A DNA stretch of 58,597 bases from Desmonostoc geniculatum HA4340-LM1 (GTDB lineage: Bacteria > Cyanobacteriota > Cyanobacteriia > Cyanobacteriales > Nostocaceae). Where the stretch lies: the NCBI GenBank assembly GCA_019359545.1, contig JAHHHB010000033.1, positions 1-58,597 of the forward strand, read 5' to 3'. The stretch's first letter is position 1. Each line of letters opens with the position of its first letter. Under the pieces are notes generated by a model that was not told where the DNA came from, did not search any database, and was given only the letters and a program-made list of their open reading frames with translations. This document shows positions 1-8,672 of this stretch, one piece after another. The position numbers and the translations under genes were made by a program.

Positions 1-139
1 AATCTTGTAGTTTGGCGATCGCCTCCTCGTAGGCGCTTTGCGTAATTGTATCCAGTACTATTGTGTCTGTTGACTGTTCCTGCGATACTTCTACTGTCAA
101 TGTGGCAGTTTCTGGATGCTGACTTACTATTGTTAAGAG
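1..139 (-). CDS. Open frame running off the left edge (partial, uncertain)
   Basis: The minus strand is open from 139 to the window edge after a stop codon at 142-140. The translation is acidic, includes TLTVEVSQEQ and ends in SAYEEAIAKLQD. It has no ATG; the only usual start is a TTG at 100. Composition looks protein-like, but too little is visible to name a family. It could be the 5' end of a gene lying left of the window, or a fragment like the neighbouring cas2 remnant. Confidence 0.3.
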
Positions 140-206
140 TTAGACCTGTATGCCTTACCGTATTCTCTCTTAGTCTTGTTCAGAAATCAAATAGGAGTCC
201 TATATA

Positions 207-464
207 TATGATATACCTTGCGATAAAAGACGCAAAAAAGTATCAGATTTATTAGAAGGATATGGTCAAAGAGTTCAATATTCAGTATTTGAATGTATTC
301 TCAATCAAAAAAAATATAATGAACTGCGAAAAAGACTCCAAAAACAAATAAAATTATCAGAAGACAGCGTGCGATTTTATCCCTTAAGCCAACATACATT
401 TAACCAAATTGAAACTTGGGGAGAACCACCAGTCACGGAACTACCAAGTTCAACCATTATTTAA
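207..464 (+). pseudogene. cas2: CRISPR-associated Cas2, 5'-truncated remnant
   Basis: Reading from 207 gives YDIPCDKRRKKVSDLLEGYG, then QYSVFEC, and near the end RFYPLS and WGEPPV. These are hallmarks of the Cas2 ferredoxin-like ribonuclease family, with the conserved YDIP Asp of the first strand. The stop is at 462-464. The first residues and the start codon are missing: in frame, upstream codons run only to a TAG at 192-194, and the ATG at 208 is in another frame, inside a run of TA repeats. No cas1 and no CRISPR repeat array is visible beside it. Cas2 normally pairs with Cas1 for spacer acquisition. This copy looks like the relic of a lost CRISPR-Cas locus, unless a rare start codon is used. 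Confidence 0.85.
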
Positions 465-502
465 TTTAAAATCAATAACTTTCGTTTTGAGCAACTATGT
501 AG

Positions 503-522
503 AGACGCGATTCATCGCGTCT
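503..522. repeat. Short palindrome AGACGCGAT-TC-ATCGCGTCT
   Basis: Two perfect 9-base arms surround a 2-base centre, preceded by GTAG. The same element recurs at 36327-36346 inside pbpC and, with a GA centre, at 30222-30241. Longer relatives lie at 5860-5926 and 23032-23096. It is a dispersed cyanobacterial small palindromic repeat. Confidence 0.85.
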
Positions 523-575
523 TCAGCCAAAGATGTGTTGCAAAGATTGTTTGAATTGGTATAAATACGCTTGGG

Positions 576-1499
576 TTAAGAATTTCTTCCTTCTCTTCCT
601 TTCTTATCGCTTGCAGCCTCCAGACGCGCTTGATCTTGCTGAGTAATATCTGGGTTATGCAATATCCAATAACAATCTAGGCGGTCATTAGTGCGAAACA
701 AAAGTAGTGCCCCACTTTCTGTCCAAAACGGCCCGTGGGGAATGTGTGCAGGTCGCCAGTAATAACCATCTTTGCACATTGCTGTATAGCGTCTATTAAA
801 AGGATCGTCGCTCATAGACCAATGTCCAAGCACATCTCCAGAAATAACATACGCCTCCTCAGTAGTAGGATGACCAGCATAGAAATTGCCTTCAATCCAC
901 ATAGGTACTAAGCCGAGAATCCACGTAGCGCGTCCAGTTTTTTTATTGGTATACAAACTTTTACGCGCTGAACCAGGAGGCAAAAAAGTTGTACTTTCCC
1001 ATTTCATTGCGTGGAGTTCTTGCAATGGAACATACTCAGTCATCCGTTCATGGGTCTGCATATTTGTGTGATACACAGAAGTTTCCGGGATTTGGGGAAG
1101 ATTTGCGTAGTCTTCAGTCACATAAGTGGGCGTAGCATCTGGCATCCACAACAGAATAGTGTCTTCTTGGGTTTTCCAAGGACCAGTAGGTATACCAGCC
1201 GGGATGAAAGAATAACTGAGATTGCGTAATATAAACCCACCCTGACAAAGTGCGCCGGTTAAAACAAAAATTTCCACATTGGTAGTAAAATGACCAACAG
1301 GTGCGCTCCAACCCTTTTTCAGCACTACTCGCTGCGTAGATTCACCCGTACTTTCGTTGATGGATAGAACTTGGGCAGTACCATCTTGAGCAATAACAAA
1401 GTTTTTTACATCAAAAGGCACTTGTGGAAAGTTGAGAACTGAGTTAAGTGACTCTTCAGTTTCTACATGTTTGCGCCCTGTAAAGATATTCTTGTTCAT
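576..1499 (-). CDS. Bicupin protein of unknown function
   Basis: This 307-residue protein has two cupin-like halves. The first spans about residues 55-130 (APVGHFTTNVEIFVLTGAL, then YSFIPAGIPTGPW). The second spans about 195-285 (GHPTTEEAYVISGDVLGHW, then WRPAHIPHGPFW). The second half keeps histidine and glutamate positions that could hold a metal. The pattern resembles DUF4437-type cupins. Substrate and reaction cannot be told. No signal peptide is visible, so it is probably cytosolic. The 3' end lies beside a small palindromic repeat. It stands alone on its strand and faces the NTF2-like gene divergently. Confidence 0.75.
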   Translation of the reverse strand: MNKNIFTGRKHVETEESLNSVLNFPQVPFDVKNFVIAQDGTAQVLSINESTGESTQRVVLKKGWSAPVGHFTTNVEIFVLTGALCQGGFILRNLSYSFIPAGIPTGPWKTQEDTILLWMPDATPTYVTEDYANLPQIPETSVYHTNMQTHERMTEYVPLQELHAMKWESTTFLPPGSARKSLYTNKKTGRATWILGLVPMWIEGNFYAGHPTTEEAYVISGDVLGHWSMSDDPFNRRYTAMCKDGYYWRPAHIPHGPFWTESGALLLFRTNDRLDCYWILHNPDITQQDQARLEAASDKKGREGRNS

Positions 1500-1807
1500 T
1501 TCATTAAATTATGTGTAAATTATGCAATATATGTAACTATTTCAAGGTAATTACTGCTAGTAATTTTAAAACATAAAAACCAAAATTGTTTGAAGAAGAA
1601 TTCAGAAGTCAGAATTCAGGAGTCAGAATCAAGACGCGACTCGAAAATACTCGCTACCGCTCCGCTATCGCGGACTCGCTCTAAGCGAAGCTATGCCGAA
1701 GGCTTTACGCTGCGCTATCCGCCAGTCATACAGAAAACATTGCTGAATTCTGACGACTGACGCCTTTATTCTGTTTGATAAAAGTTAGATATTAAAGGGG
1801 AACTACA
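1500..1807. other. Divergent intergenic region with repeats
   Basis: The spacer between the bicupin and the NTF2-like gene holds two GAATTCAGAAGTCAGAATTC-type repeats (about 1598-1630 and 1744-1765) around a GC-rich stretch of CGCTACCGCTCCGCTATCGC type at about 1650-1720. No coding sequence is apparent. Promoters of both genes should lie here, but no clear -35/-10 pair was recognised. Confidence 0.5.
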
Positions 1808-2203
1808 ATGACACAAAATTCAGAAAATACTTTAAAAGTTGCTCACCAGGCATTTGAGAATCTGACACACGGTATAGCAACAGGTGAATGGGAAGCATTA
1901 TTAGATATGCTCTCAGAAGATTTTACCCTTTGGTTTCCTATGGGAAAATTCCACGGGTTGAATGTGGGAAAAGACCGAGCTAGAGAATTTTTTGAGTATG
2001 TTTCTGAATCCTTCACTGGTTTGAAGCTAACTGGACTAGACCGTATTACCAGCAATGAAACAACCGCTGTCTTTGAATTTCGTGATGAAGGACTTTTGTT
2101 CGGACAGCCTTACAAAAATCGAGTAGCAGTTTCCTTTGATGTGCGTGGAGACAAAATTTGTGGCTATCGGGAATATTTTGGTAGTGATGGAAAATCATAT
2201 TAA
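1808..2203 (+). CDS. NTF2-like (SnoaL-type) protein
   Basis: The 131-residue length and pattern fit the NTF2/SnoaL alpha-beta cone fold: helix AHQAFENLTHGIATGEWEA, then DFTLWFPMGKFHG, then strands TAVFEFRDEG and NRVAVSFDVRGDKICGYREYF. Members include ketosteroid-isomerase-like enzymes and many small-molecule binding proteins. The sequence does not say which. An AAAGGGGAA ribosome site sits 5-10 bases before the ATG. It is a single gene with a MITE just downstream. Confidence 0.75.
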   Translation: MTQNSENTLKVAHQAFENLTHGIATGEWEALLDMLSEDFTLWFPMGKFHGLNVGKDRAREFFEYVSESFTGLKLTGLDRITSNETTAVFEFRDEGLLFGQPYKNRVAVSFDVRGDKICGYREYFGSDGKSY

Positions 2204-2232
2204 TTGATGTTTGTCATTGGTCATTGGTCATT

Positions 2233-2357
2233 CAATACGGTTCGGTTAAAGGGGAAAGGGGAAAGGAGAAAGGTTTCAAATACATCCTTTACCCCTTACC
2301 CCTTAACCTTTTCCCAGACCACAAGGGAAGTTCATACTGCTTATCCGAACCGTATTG
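2233..2357. mobile_element. MITE with CAATACGGTTCGG ends
   Basis: The terminal inverted repeats are CAATACGGTTCGGTTAA (2233-2249) and its complement at 2341-2357, matching at 16 of 17 bases. The interior is a purine-rich and pyrimidine-rich mirror of GGGGAAAGG type with no coding capacity. Both sides carry TTGGTCATT heptamer repeats, so it inserted into a heptamer tract and the target duplication is ambiguous. It is related to the element at 48682-48811. The rest of the 2204-2567 gap holds only heptamer repeats. Confidence 0.75.
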
Positions 2358-2567
2358 ATTGGTCATTGGTCATTTGTCCTTTGCAAATACAGCGTATTTC
2401 ACGTAAATGAAGTACACGGGTAGGGGTACAGCCATGTTCCCTACGATTATCTGCACCTAACCAAATTTGCAATTTGCTGTAACTAATAACTAATGACTGA
2501 TGACTAATGACAATTAATACGAAAAACTAAAAATGTGCAATTTAAATCACATTACTTGAGTGCTTGT

Positions 2568-3065
2568 TTAGTTTCTCTCAGGGTTAAGTTCATTAATTTC
2601 TTGACATTTAGCTGCCGCTGCTTGATATGCTGCTAAATAATCTTGACCACCTAACATCACATCACCGTAATATTCATAAGGTGGGTCACCATAAATAGGT
2701 AACGGATCGTCTTCTGGATAATCTTCTTTTGATTCTTCAATGATGGCTTTCAGTTTTTTCACTGTCAGCTTTTGTGCAGCAAAATACCAAAGTTCTTGAG
2801 GATTTTTGTTGAGGTGCGGTAATGTCGGATCGATAATGCGTATAAGAGAGTCATTGCTGGAAGTATCACCTACCTCAATCCAACTGTGTTCAATTGGTCT
2901 GTATGGCTTTCCAGCAAAAGTTAAAAATCCTTGAACATATCTTGCTCCCTCGGTGGACAATGCTGCTTTGTAAGCATTATCAAACGGGGTGCTAGCTCTG
3001 CTGTTTATGCGTTGAGCAATTTTGATTGACAGCGTTTCATCCAATAATTTGTTCATCAATAGCAA
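2568..3065 (-). CDS. Hypothetical protein
   Basis: This 165-residue soluble protein has no family I recognise. It opens with NKLLDETLSIKIAQRINSRA and has a middle stretch QGFLTFAGKPYRPIEHSWIE that resembles immunity-type or small cyanobacterial hypotheticals. Its C-terminus is acidic and aromatic (EDDPLPIYGDPPYEYYG, YLAAYQAAAAKCQEI). Two start sites are close together (3065 and 3056). It precedes the histidine kinase on the same strand with about 120 bases of heptamer repeat between, so co-transcription is doubtful. Confidence 0.6.
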   Translation of the reverse strand: MLLMNKLLDETLSIKIAQRINSRASTPFDNAYKAALSTEGARYVQGFLTFAGKPYRPIEHSWIEVGDTSSNDSLIRIIDPTLPHLNKNPQELWYFAAQKLTVKKLKAIIEESKEDYPEDDPLPIYGDPPYEYYGDVMLGGQDYLAAYQAAAAKCQEINELNPERN

Positions 3066-3186
3066 GGATTAGAGCAGCCATGAGAACATATTACCACTCA
3101 TTGGGGGATGGGGGAGATGAGGGGGATGAGAGAGATGAATTAATAACTAATGTCCAATGACCAATGACCAATGACCAATGACAAAT

Positions 3187-5583
3187 CTACTTTGTATTAA
3201 GCACCATCTGTAAATTTGTTAACAAGTCACATGAAGTGTAGGGCTTGGATAAAAAGGTTTTGACGCTTCTACCAAGGGTTTTAATCATTTCATGGTTGGA
3301 GGCTAAGCCACTGACACCAATAATTTTGATGTCTGGATTAATTTTTTTCAAGACATTGACAGTTGTTGTCCCATCCATGTGTGGCATCATCATATCAATC
3401 AACAGTACACTAATATCTTGTTGATGTTTTGTGTAAAGTGCGATCGCATCAATACCATCATTAGCCACTATAACTTTGTAGCCATTTTGTTCCAACCAGG
3501 TTTTAGTAATTTCTCGAATTGAATCTTCATCATCAACAACCAAAATTAATTCTCCATGCCCTGGAGGTAATTCACGTTCTCCAGATAATTTACTATCTGT
3601 TTCCATTGCTTGAGTGACGGGTAAGCAAACTTGAAATTCTGTGCCTTTGCTGACTTCAGTAACTACATTTATAAAACCGCTGTGGCTTTTGATGATCCCA
3701 AGCACTGTTGAAAGACCAAGCCCTGTGCCTTTACCCACTTCTTTGGTTGTGAAAAATGGTTCAAAAATTCTATCTACTATTTCTCTGGGGATTCCTATAC
3801 CTGTATCAGAAACGGTAATCATCACATAAGAACCCACCTTAGCATCAATATTCATCCGCGCATAGTGGCTATCAACCCAAAAATTCTTCGCAGAAATCCC
3901 CAGAATACCTCCATCAGGCATAGCATCACGGGCATTAATACACAGGTTCATCAACACTTGGTGCAACTGAGTAGCATCACCAAAGATATTCCACAAATTT
4001 TGTGTAGGAATATCGATGCGAATTTCAATAGCTCTAGAAAATGTTTGTTTAACAATATTTTCTATTTCGGAAATTAAATTTCGCACCTGTAATGTTTTAA
4101 AATTACCTACAGAACCGCGTGAAAACCATAGAACTTGTTTAACTAAATCTGCTGCACGCTTGACATTTGTTTCCATAATTTCCAGCCATTGATGACTTTT
4201 TTCATCCGGAAGTTTTGCTTCTAGAAGTTGCATTGTCATCATGATGGGTGTCAATGCATTGTTGAGGTCATGGGCAATACCACTTGCTAATGTGCTAAGA
4301 CTCTCCATCCGCTGAGCGCGGAGAAATTGGGCTTCGAGTTGTTTTTTTTCTGTAATGTCAGAGTTGACAATGAGAATAGATTTAGCTTGCCCTTCTTCAT
4401 TATTTACGAGTGTCCAGCGGCTAGCAACTATCATCTCTTGTCCTTGTTTTGTGACTTGATGTAATTCACCTTGCCACGAACCACTTTCGGCTAAAATTTT
4501 CTGAATATTTTTCAGTTGGAAAAAGTTTTGTTTGCGATACAAAAGCTGATTAGCATTCTTACCCAAAGCTTCTTCTGCCATCCAACCGTAGAGATGTTCA
4601 GCTCCTTTATTCCAAAATTGAATTTGGTTACCCAAATCTTGAACAAGAATTGCATCTGTGGTGATGTCAAGTAAAGCAGCTTGCTCACGAATTTTTTGTT
4701 CTGCGTACTTGCGTTCTTGCAGCGCAACTTGCTGTTCGCTAATATCAATGACAAAGCCCGCCATCCGAGCAACTTTGCCTGTAGAGTCTAAAAAGATATA
4801 CCCGTTGTCCTCAACTGTGATGCAAGTGCTATCCTTGCGACATACACGAAATTCTAGGTGGAATCCGTCTTTTGTAGATAAAACGCGGTCAATCTCTTCA
4901 TTAAATACGTTTCTATCTTCAGGATGAACTAACTCTAACCAACGGTTTAAACCTCCTGAAATCTCAGACATGGAATAACCTAATATTCCCTCTACATTTC
5001 CACCATATTTGATATCGTTTGTATCCAAGTTCCAATCGTAGAGAATCTGACCACTTACCTGAATTAGTGCCTGATAACGATTATTCCATTCCCCTAATGC
5101 GGCTGAATCACATCGCAGTTTCTCCTCCATTCGCTGGCGCTCAAAGATTTCCACCTCCAAACGGTCATTTTGTTCTGTGAGTTTTTTTGTCAGATTTCGT
5201 AAACTTAAATGGATATTCACCCTAGCTAATACCTCTTGATTTTCTAGGGGTTTGGTGATGTAATCTACTGCACCAAGATTCAAACCTTTGACTTTATCTA
5301 TCTTATCAGTAAGGGCACTGATGAATATTACGGGAATATCTTCAGTGGCTGGATTGCTTTTCAAAATTCGGCAAGTTTCAAAACCGTCAATTCCTGGCAA
5401 TATTACATCCAATAAAATCAAGTCAGGTAAGGCATATTCGGCGATTTTTACTGTATTTTCTCCATCTTCAGCGACTAAAACTTTAAAGCCAGAATTTTCT
5501 AAGAAGTCGCACAATATTTTTAAATTAGTAGGAATATCATCGACTATTAAAATGACATTATTTTCATTTTTATTAAAATTCAT
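3187..5583 (-). CDS. Hybrid sensor histidine kinase (REC-PAS-PAS-HisKA-HATPase-REC)
   Basis: In this 798-residue protein an N-terminal receiver (about 10-125, phospho-Asp in LPDLILLDVILPG) is followed by a short coiled linker. Next come two PAS domains (about 175-290 and 300-420), the dimerisation/phosphoacceptor box GIAHDLNNALTPI (about 440), an HATPase domain (NARDAMPDGG, VSDTGIGIP, GTGLGLSTV; about 545-660) and a C-terminal receiver (about 675-795, Asp in VLLIDMMMPHMDG). There is no membrane segment, so it is a cytosolic phosphorelay protein. The PAS signal is unknown. The kinase core is of the HDLNN type often seen in cyanobacterial hybrid kinases. No output regulator is adjacent, so its partner is encoded elsewhere. 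Confidence 0.93.
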   Translation of the reverse strand: MNFNKNENNVILIVDDIPTNLKILCDFLENSGFKVLVAEDGENTVKIAEYALPDLILLDVILPGIDGFETCRILKSNPATEDIPVIFISALTDKIDKVKGLNLGAVDYITKPLENQEVLARVNIHLSLRNLTKKLTEQNDRLEVEIFERQRMEEKLRCDSAALGEWNNRYQALIQVSGQILYDWNLDTNDIKYGGNVEGILGYSMSEISGGLNRWLELVHPEDRNVFNEEIDRVLSTKDGFHLEFRVCRKDSTCITVEDNGYIFLDSTGKVARMAGFVIDISEQQVALQERKYAEQKIREQAALLDITTDAILVQDLGNQIQFWNKGAEHLYGWMAEEALGKNANQLLYRKQNFFQLKNIQKILAESGSWQGELHQVTKQGQEMIVASRWTLVNNEEGQAKSILIVNSDITEKKQLEAQFLRAQRMESLSTLASGIAHDLNNALTPIMMTMQLLEAKLPDEKSHQWLEIMETNVKRAADLVKQVLWFSRGSVGNFKTLQVRNLISEIENIVKQTFSRAIEIRIDIPTQNLWNIFGDATQLHQVLMNLCINARDAMPDGGILGISAKNFWVDSHYARMNIDAKVGSYVMITVSDTGIGIPREIVDRIFEPFFTTKEVGKGTGLGLSTVLGIIKSHSGFINVVTEVSKGTEFQVCLPVTQAMETDSKLSGERELPPGHGELILVVDDEDSIREITKTWLEQNGYKVIVANDGIDAIALYTKHQQDISVLLIDMMMPHMDGTTTVNVLKKINPDIKIIGVSGLASNHEMIKTLGRSVKTFLSKPYTSCDLLTNLQMVLNTK

Positions 5584-5987
5584 AGTTACTTATGATTATT
5601 GCTAATTTGGGATATTACATCTTCTGCCAAATTTTTGAGATATGCACGAATTGTGTACTTGAAAGTTAAAAGATTTAATTAAAAGTAAACTCTCTCCAGA
5701 AAATGCTTACATATGTCAAGTAGACTTTGTATAAAATACATCCATATATATATCTAAATTTATTTGTCAATTTTCCTGGCTATAACACTGTCAAAATAAA
5801 TAAAATATTTGCGATTAATATTCAATCCAAACTAGGGATTAAAATTTAAATAAATTCCCAGACGCGATAAATCGCCGTCTCTACAATAATCAATCTTTTG
5901 TAGAGACGGCGATTTATCGAGTGTCTTATCTTAACCTGTAGGGTAGCACAACTAGCTGTGCTACCCTACAATGTCTATCTAAATAAA
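5584..5987. other. AT-rich intergenic region with one palindromic repeat
   Basis: This is the upstream region of the histidine kinase and the downstream region of the acetyltransferase. It is AT-rich, with a TATATATATA run near 5750. The element at 5860-5926 lies within it, and a short GTAGGGTAGCACA / TGTGCTACCCTAC inverted repeat (about 5939-5969) could act as a terminator for the polysaccharide operon. No gene is seen. Confidence 0.5.
5860..5926. repeat. Inverted-repeat element of the AGACGCGATAAATCGCCGTCT family
   Basis: Arms of about 27 bases (AGACGCGATAAATCGCCGTC, then TCTACAA, and the reverse) flank an 11-base centre TAATCAATCTT. A near-identical copy with TATCAATCTT lies at 23032-23096. 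The element has no open frame and could form a long hairpin in either transcript. Confidence 0.85.
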
Positions 5988-6569
5988 TCACGGAGTTGTG
6001 ACAGGATCGAGTTTTATCCGGATTTTATTCGGACGACAGGGGCTTCCCCAACAAACTTGTCCAGAGGGCATACTAGTAAAAACACTACTACGAGCGCCAA
6101 TAACGGCATTAGCCCCAATTTTTACTCCCGGTCCAATAAAGCAATCTGTCGCCACCCATGCGCCATTCTCAATGGTGATACTTGCTGTTTTCAAGCCAAA
6201 GGCAGGGTCTTGGATATCATGACTACCTGTACAGAGGTAACTTTTCTGGGAAATTACGCAGTGTTCACCGATGTTAATTTCATCGAGGCTGTATAAAACT
6301 ACGTTATCTCCAATCCAACTGTAGTTACCTATGATAACTTTCCAAGGATAAGTAAAACGGGCGGTGGGTCGAATTAATACGCCTTTGCCGATACGAGCGC
6401 CAAATAATCGTAGTAGAGTACAACGTAGAATATTCAACGGTTGAGGAGTCAGGGGAAAAGCGATCGCTTGTACAAACCACCATAATAAAATGTACCAACC
6501 TGGACGACCGCGATCGAACCAAGATTGGTCATATTTGCGTAAATCTACGAAAGGTTTGTCATTAGTCAT
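5988..6569 (-). CDS. WcaF/HpsU-like hexapeptide-repeat acetyltransferase
   Basis: This 193-residue left-handed beta-helix acyltransferase probably O-acetylates a sugar from acetyl-CoA. Hexapeptide repeats run from about residue 60 to 175 (IGKGVLIRP, VIIGNYSWIGDNVVLYS, VKIGANAVIGARSSVF). The catalytic-type His lies in LCTGSHDIQDP. An N-terminal WYILLWWFVQAIAFPLTPQP segment is typical of the WcaF group of colanic acid and cyanobacterial hormogonium polysaccharide enzymes. It is the last gene of a same-strand set with two glycosyltransferases, which supports a role in exopolysaccharide decoration. Confidence 0.85.
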   Translation of the reverse strand: MTNDKPFVDLRKYDQSWFDRGRPGWYILLWWFVQAIAFPLTPQPLNILRCTLLRLFGARIGKGVLIRPTARFTYPWKVIIGNYSWIGDNVVLYSLDEINIGEHCVISQKSYLCTGSHDIQDPAFGLKTASITIENGAWVATDCFIGPGVKIGANAVIGARSSVFTSMPSGQVCWGSPCRPNKIRIKLDPVTTP

Positions 6570-6623
6570 TGGTCATTGGTCATTAGTCATTGGTCATTGC
6601 TTATTCCCCGCGTCCCCGCGTCT

Positions 6624-6688
6624 CCTCATCTCCCTCATCACCCTATCTCCCTCATCTCCCTCATCTCCCTCATCACCCCATCTCCCTG
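6624..6688. repeat. ATCTCCCTC 9-base tandem repeat
   Basis: About six imperfect copies of ATCTCCCTC lie between the acetyltransferase and the glycosyltransferase. On the minus strand they encode the last residues of the glycosyltransferase (Met-Arg-Glu repeated), so the gene's 3' end overlaps the repeat. TCATTGG heptamers (about 6565-6598) adjoin it. Confidence 0.8.
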
Positions 6689-7582
6689 CTTTGGTGTAGT
6701 TGCAGTATTCAAATGACCACCACAGCTCCGTAATTCGTAAAGTTTAACGCCAATTTGATATTCATATTGACTCAACAAACGTGCATATATATATCCGGCT
6801 TTGCCATCCAAAAAACCGCGCTGGATGATATAAAATAACACAAATCGCAAAATTGGTTTAAATGGCAAATGTACCCAGACTTTTTTCAAAAAGCGTTTGC
6901 GTTGCACTGCATCACCAAATAAATTTGCCCCAATTGTGCCGCTATCATCTTGACCTGTGAGAATATTAAAATAAACGCGGGCTTCCCAATTTGAATAGCG
7001 GTTATGCCGTTCTAACCAGTGATAAAGATCGCGGAAATCCTCGTGGAGCATATCATTTTTGAGATACCCAACTTTTCCCTGCAAAATTACATGTTCGTGA
7101 ACTTCGTTGTCACCTGTGTTGGGAATATCTTCTGTATGGAGGTTTTCGTAGCGCCCTTTTTTATGCTTAAATAAACGCAGATTCCAATCGGGATATTTAC
7201 CACCATAACGAATCCATTTTCCTAAGAAAAATACCCGGCGATTGAGGTAATAACCAGTATATTCCTCGTCATGAACTGCCTGCTCAATTTCTTCCCAAAG
7301 TTCGGGAGTGATGCGTTCATCGCAATCTACAATTAGGACCCATTCGTTGCGAAAAGGTAAATTATCTAAAGACCAATTTTTCTTTTTAGGCCAATGTCCA
7401 TTGAATTTAAATTGGACAACATTTGCACCATAACTTTTAGCAATTTCAACACTATTATCGTTACTTTGAGAATCGACTACAAATATTTCATCTGCTCTGC
7501 TGAGGCTAGTGAGACAAGCTGGCAAGTTTACTTGTTCGTTTTTCGCCGGAATTAATACGGAAACTGGTATTTTAGATGACAT
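6638..7582 (-). CDS. Family-2 glycosyltransferase (WaaE/KdtX-like)
   Basis: In this 314-residue GT-A enzyme, the N-terminus PVSVLIPAKNEQVNLPACL starts the nucleotide-sugar binding fold. VVDSQSNDNS and the metal-binding VDCDERI (about 85-90) follow. The middle GYYLNRRVFFLGKWIRYGGKYPDWNLRLFK is characteristic of the WaaE-like branch that adds sugars to lipid or polysaccharide acceptors. It transfers a sugar in surface-polysaccharide synthesis; donor and acceptor are unknown. It follows the other glycosyltransferase by 11 bases. The last residues (MREMREMREIG) come from a tandem DNA repeat and are probably not functional. Confidence 0.88.
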   Translation of the reverse strand: MSSKIPVSVLIPAKNEQVNLPACLTSLSRADEIFVVDSQSNDNSVEIAKSYGANVVQFKFNGHWPKKKNWSLDNLPFRNEWVLIVDCDERITPELWEEIEQAVHDEEYTGYYLNRRVFFLGKWIRYGGKYPDWNLRLFKHKKGRYENLHTEDIPNTGDNEVHEHVILQGKVGYLKNDMLHEDFRDLYHWLERHNRYSNWEARVYFNILTGQDDSGTIGANLFGDAVQRKRFLKKVWVHLPFKPILRFVLFYIIQRGFLDGKAGYIYARLLSQYEYQIGVKLYELRSCGGHLNTATTPKQGDGVMREMREMREIG

Positions 7583-7593
7583 ATGAGTATAAT

Positions 7594-8538
7594 TTATGAT
7601 ATTGGTGACTTATTATTTGATGTGGATAAAAGACCTTGAATAGCAGCATTCAAGTAGCCAATTTGACCGTAAGTATACACAAGTTTATCAAATCGTTCTG
7701 CTGGGTCCCAGAAATATTGCAATGCTTTGTACAAACCGCGCAAAAATCTTTCGCCGCCTCGGTGCAATTGAGCGATACCAGCTTTGCCAGCGAGTTGTTC
7801 TCGATAGCATTCACTGATACCTTGCCACCAACCTCGCTTTAAAAACCAAGAGCGTTGCAGACGTTCTGGAGCAACATTGTGAGCAACTAGTGCTTCGGGA
7901 AGATAAGCAACTTGCCAACCACGTTGTAGGGCAAATTCGGTCATTAGTAGTTCTTCGTTAGATAATAGATTTTTCCCCACTCGACCAAGATGAGGATCGA
8001 AACCTCCAATTTCTTCCAAGAAAGTGCGACGCATGGAGTAATTTAAGCCTCTCGGTGTTGAGCCAGGTTGCTGAATGTAAACGATATCGTCACCCAAGTC
8101 GTATGCACCCAGATTTTCAGTTAGTCCTGAGGATAGCCACTTTGGTTGTTGGATTCCTTCAGGCCAGATGAGAGTGACTTTGCCACCTGCGATCGCTAGT
8201 TTAGAGTTATTGTAATAGGCAAAATATAAAACTTGTAGCCACCCCTGACTCGCAACGGCATCGTCATCTAGATAAGCCAGAATATCACCACTAGCCACTT
8301 TTGCCCCCGTGTTGCGGGCAACAGATAAACCGATGGTGGGTTCAAAGACATACTTCAGGCGAGGATTGTTAGCCCTTTGTTCTACTACTTCACGGGTGCG
8401 ATCGCTAGACCCATTATCAACTACTACAACTTCAAAATTAGCAGCAAAATCCTGCGCTAAAAGACTATCAATAGCAGCCCCTAAGTAGGTATCTCGATTG
8501 TGGGTACAGATAATGGCAGAGATTTGGATATCTGGCAT
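7594..8538 (-). CDS. Family-2 glycosyltransferase
   Basis: This is the first gene of the three-gene polysaccharide operon. The 314-residue GT-A protein starts with ISAIICTHNRDTYLGAAI and continues with VVVVDNGSSDRT, LSVARNTGA and the DXD-type AYLDDDAV (about 90). An acceptor-side region GLNYSMRRTFLEEIGGFDP and NEELLMTEFALQRGW contains the ED/EE catalytic-base type motif. It is likely a cytosolic or membrane-associated enzyme building an exopolysaccharide repeat unit. Resemblance to cyanobacterial hormogonium polysaccharide enzymes is possible, but the exact subfamily cannot be fixed by eye. Confidence 0.88.
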   Translation of the reverse strand: MPDIQISAIICTHNRDTYLGAAIDSLLAQDFAANFEVVVVDNGSSDRTREVVEQRANNPRLKYVFEPTIGLSVARNTGAKVASGDILAYLDDDAVASQGWLQVLYFAYYNNSKLAIAGGKVTLIWPEGIQQPKWLSSGLTENLGAYDLGDDIVYIQQPGSTPRGLNYSMRRTFLEEIGGFDPHLGRVGKNLLSNEELLMTEFALQRGWQVAYLPEALVAHNVAPERLQRSWFLKRGWWQGISECYREQLAGKAGIAQLHRGGERFLRGLYKALQYFWDPAERFDKLVYTYGQIGYLNAAIQGLLSTSNNKSPIS

Positions 8539-8672
8539 AGATTTAATTTGGGATTTTAGATTTGGGATTTTAGATTAAAATCTTAAATCTAATGCACATT
8601 TACTCCTCGTTAATCTAAACCAAAATCGATCCACCCACCAACCGAGTTTTTTCGGAAATAATCTTTAAAACT

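Noticed and set aside
46..255. 69-codon frame at the left edge
   Set aside because: It overlaps the cas2 remnant in another frame and its composition is not protein-like.
5988..8538. Naming the three polysaccharide genes as specific hps genes
   Set aside because: Similarity to hormogonium polysaccharide enzymes is likely, but the subfamily cannot be fixed by eye.
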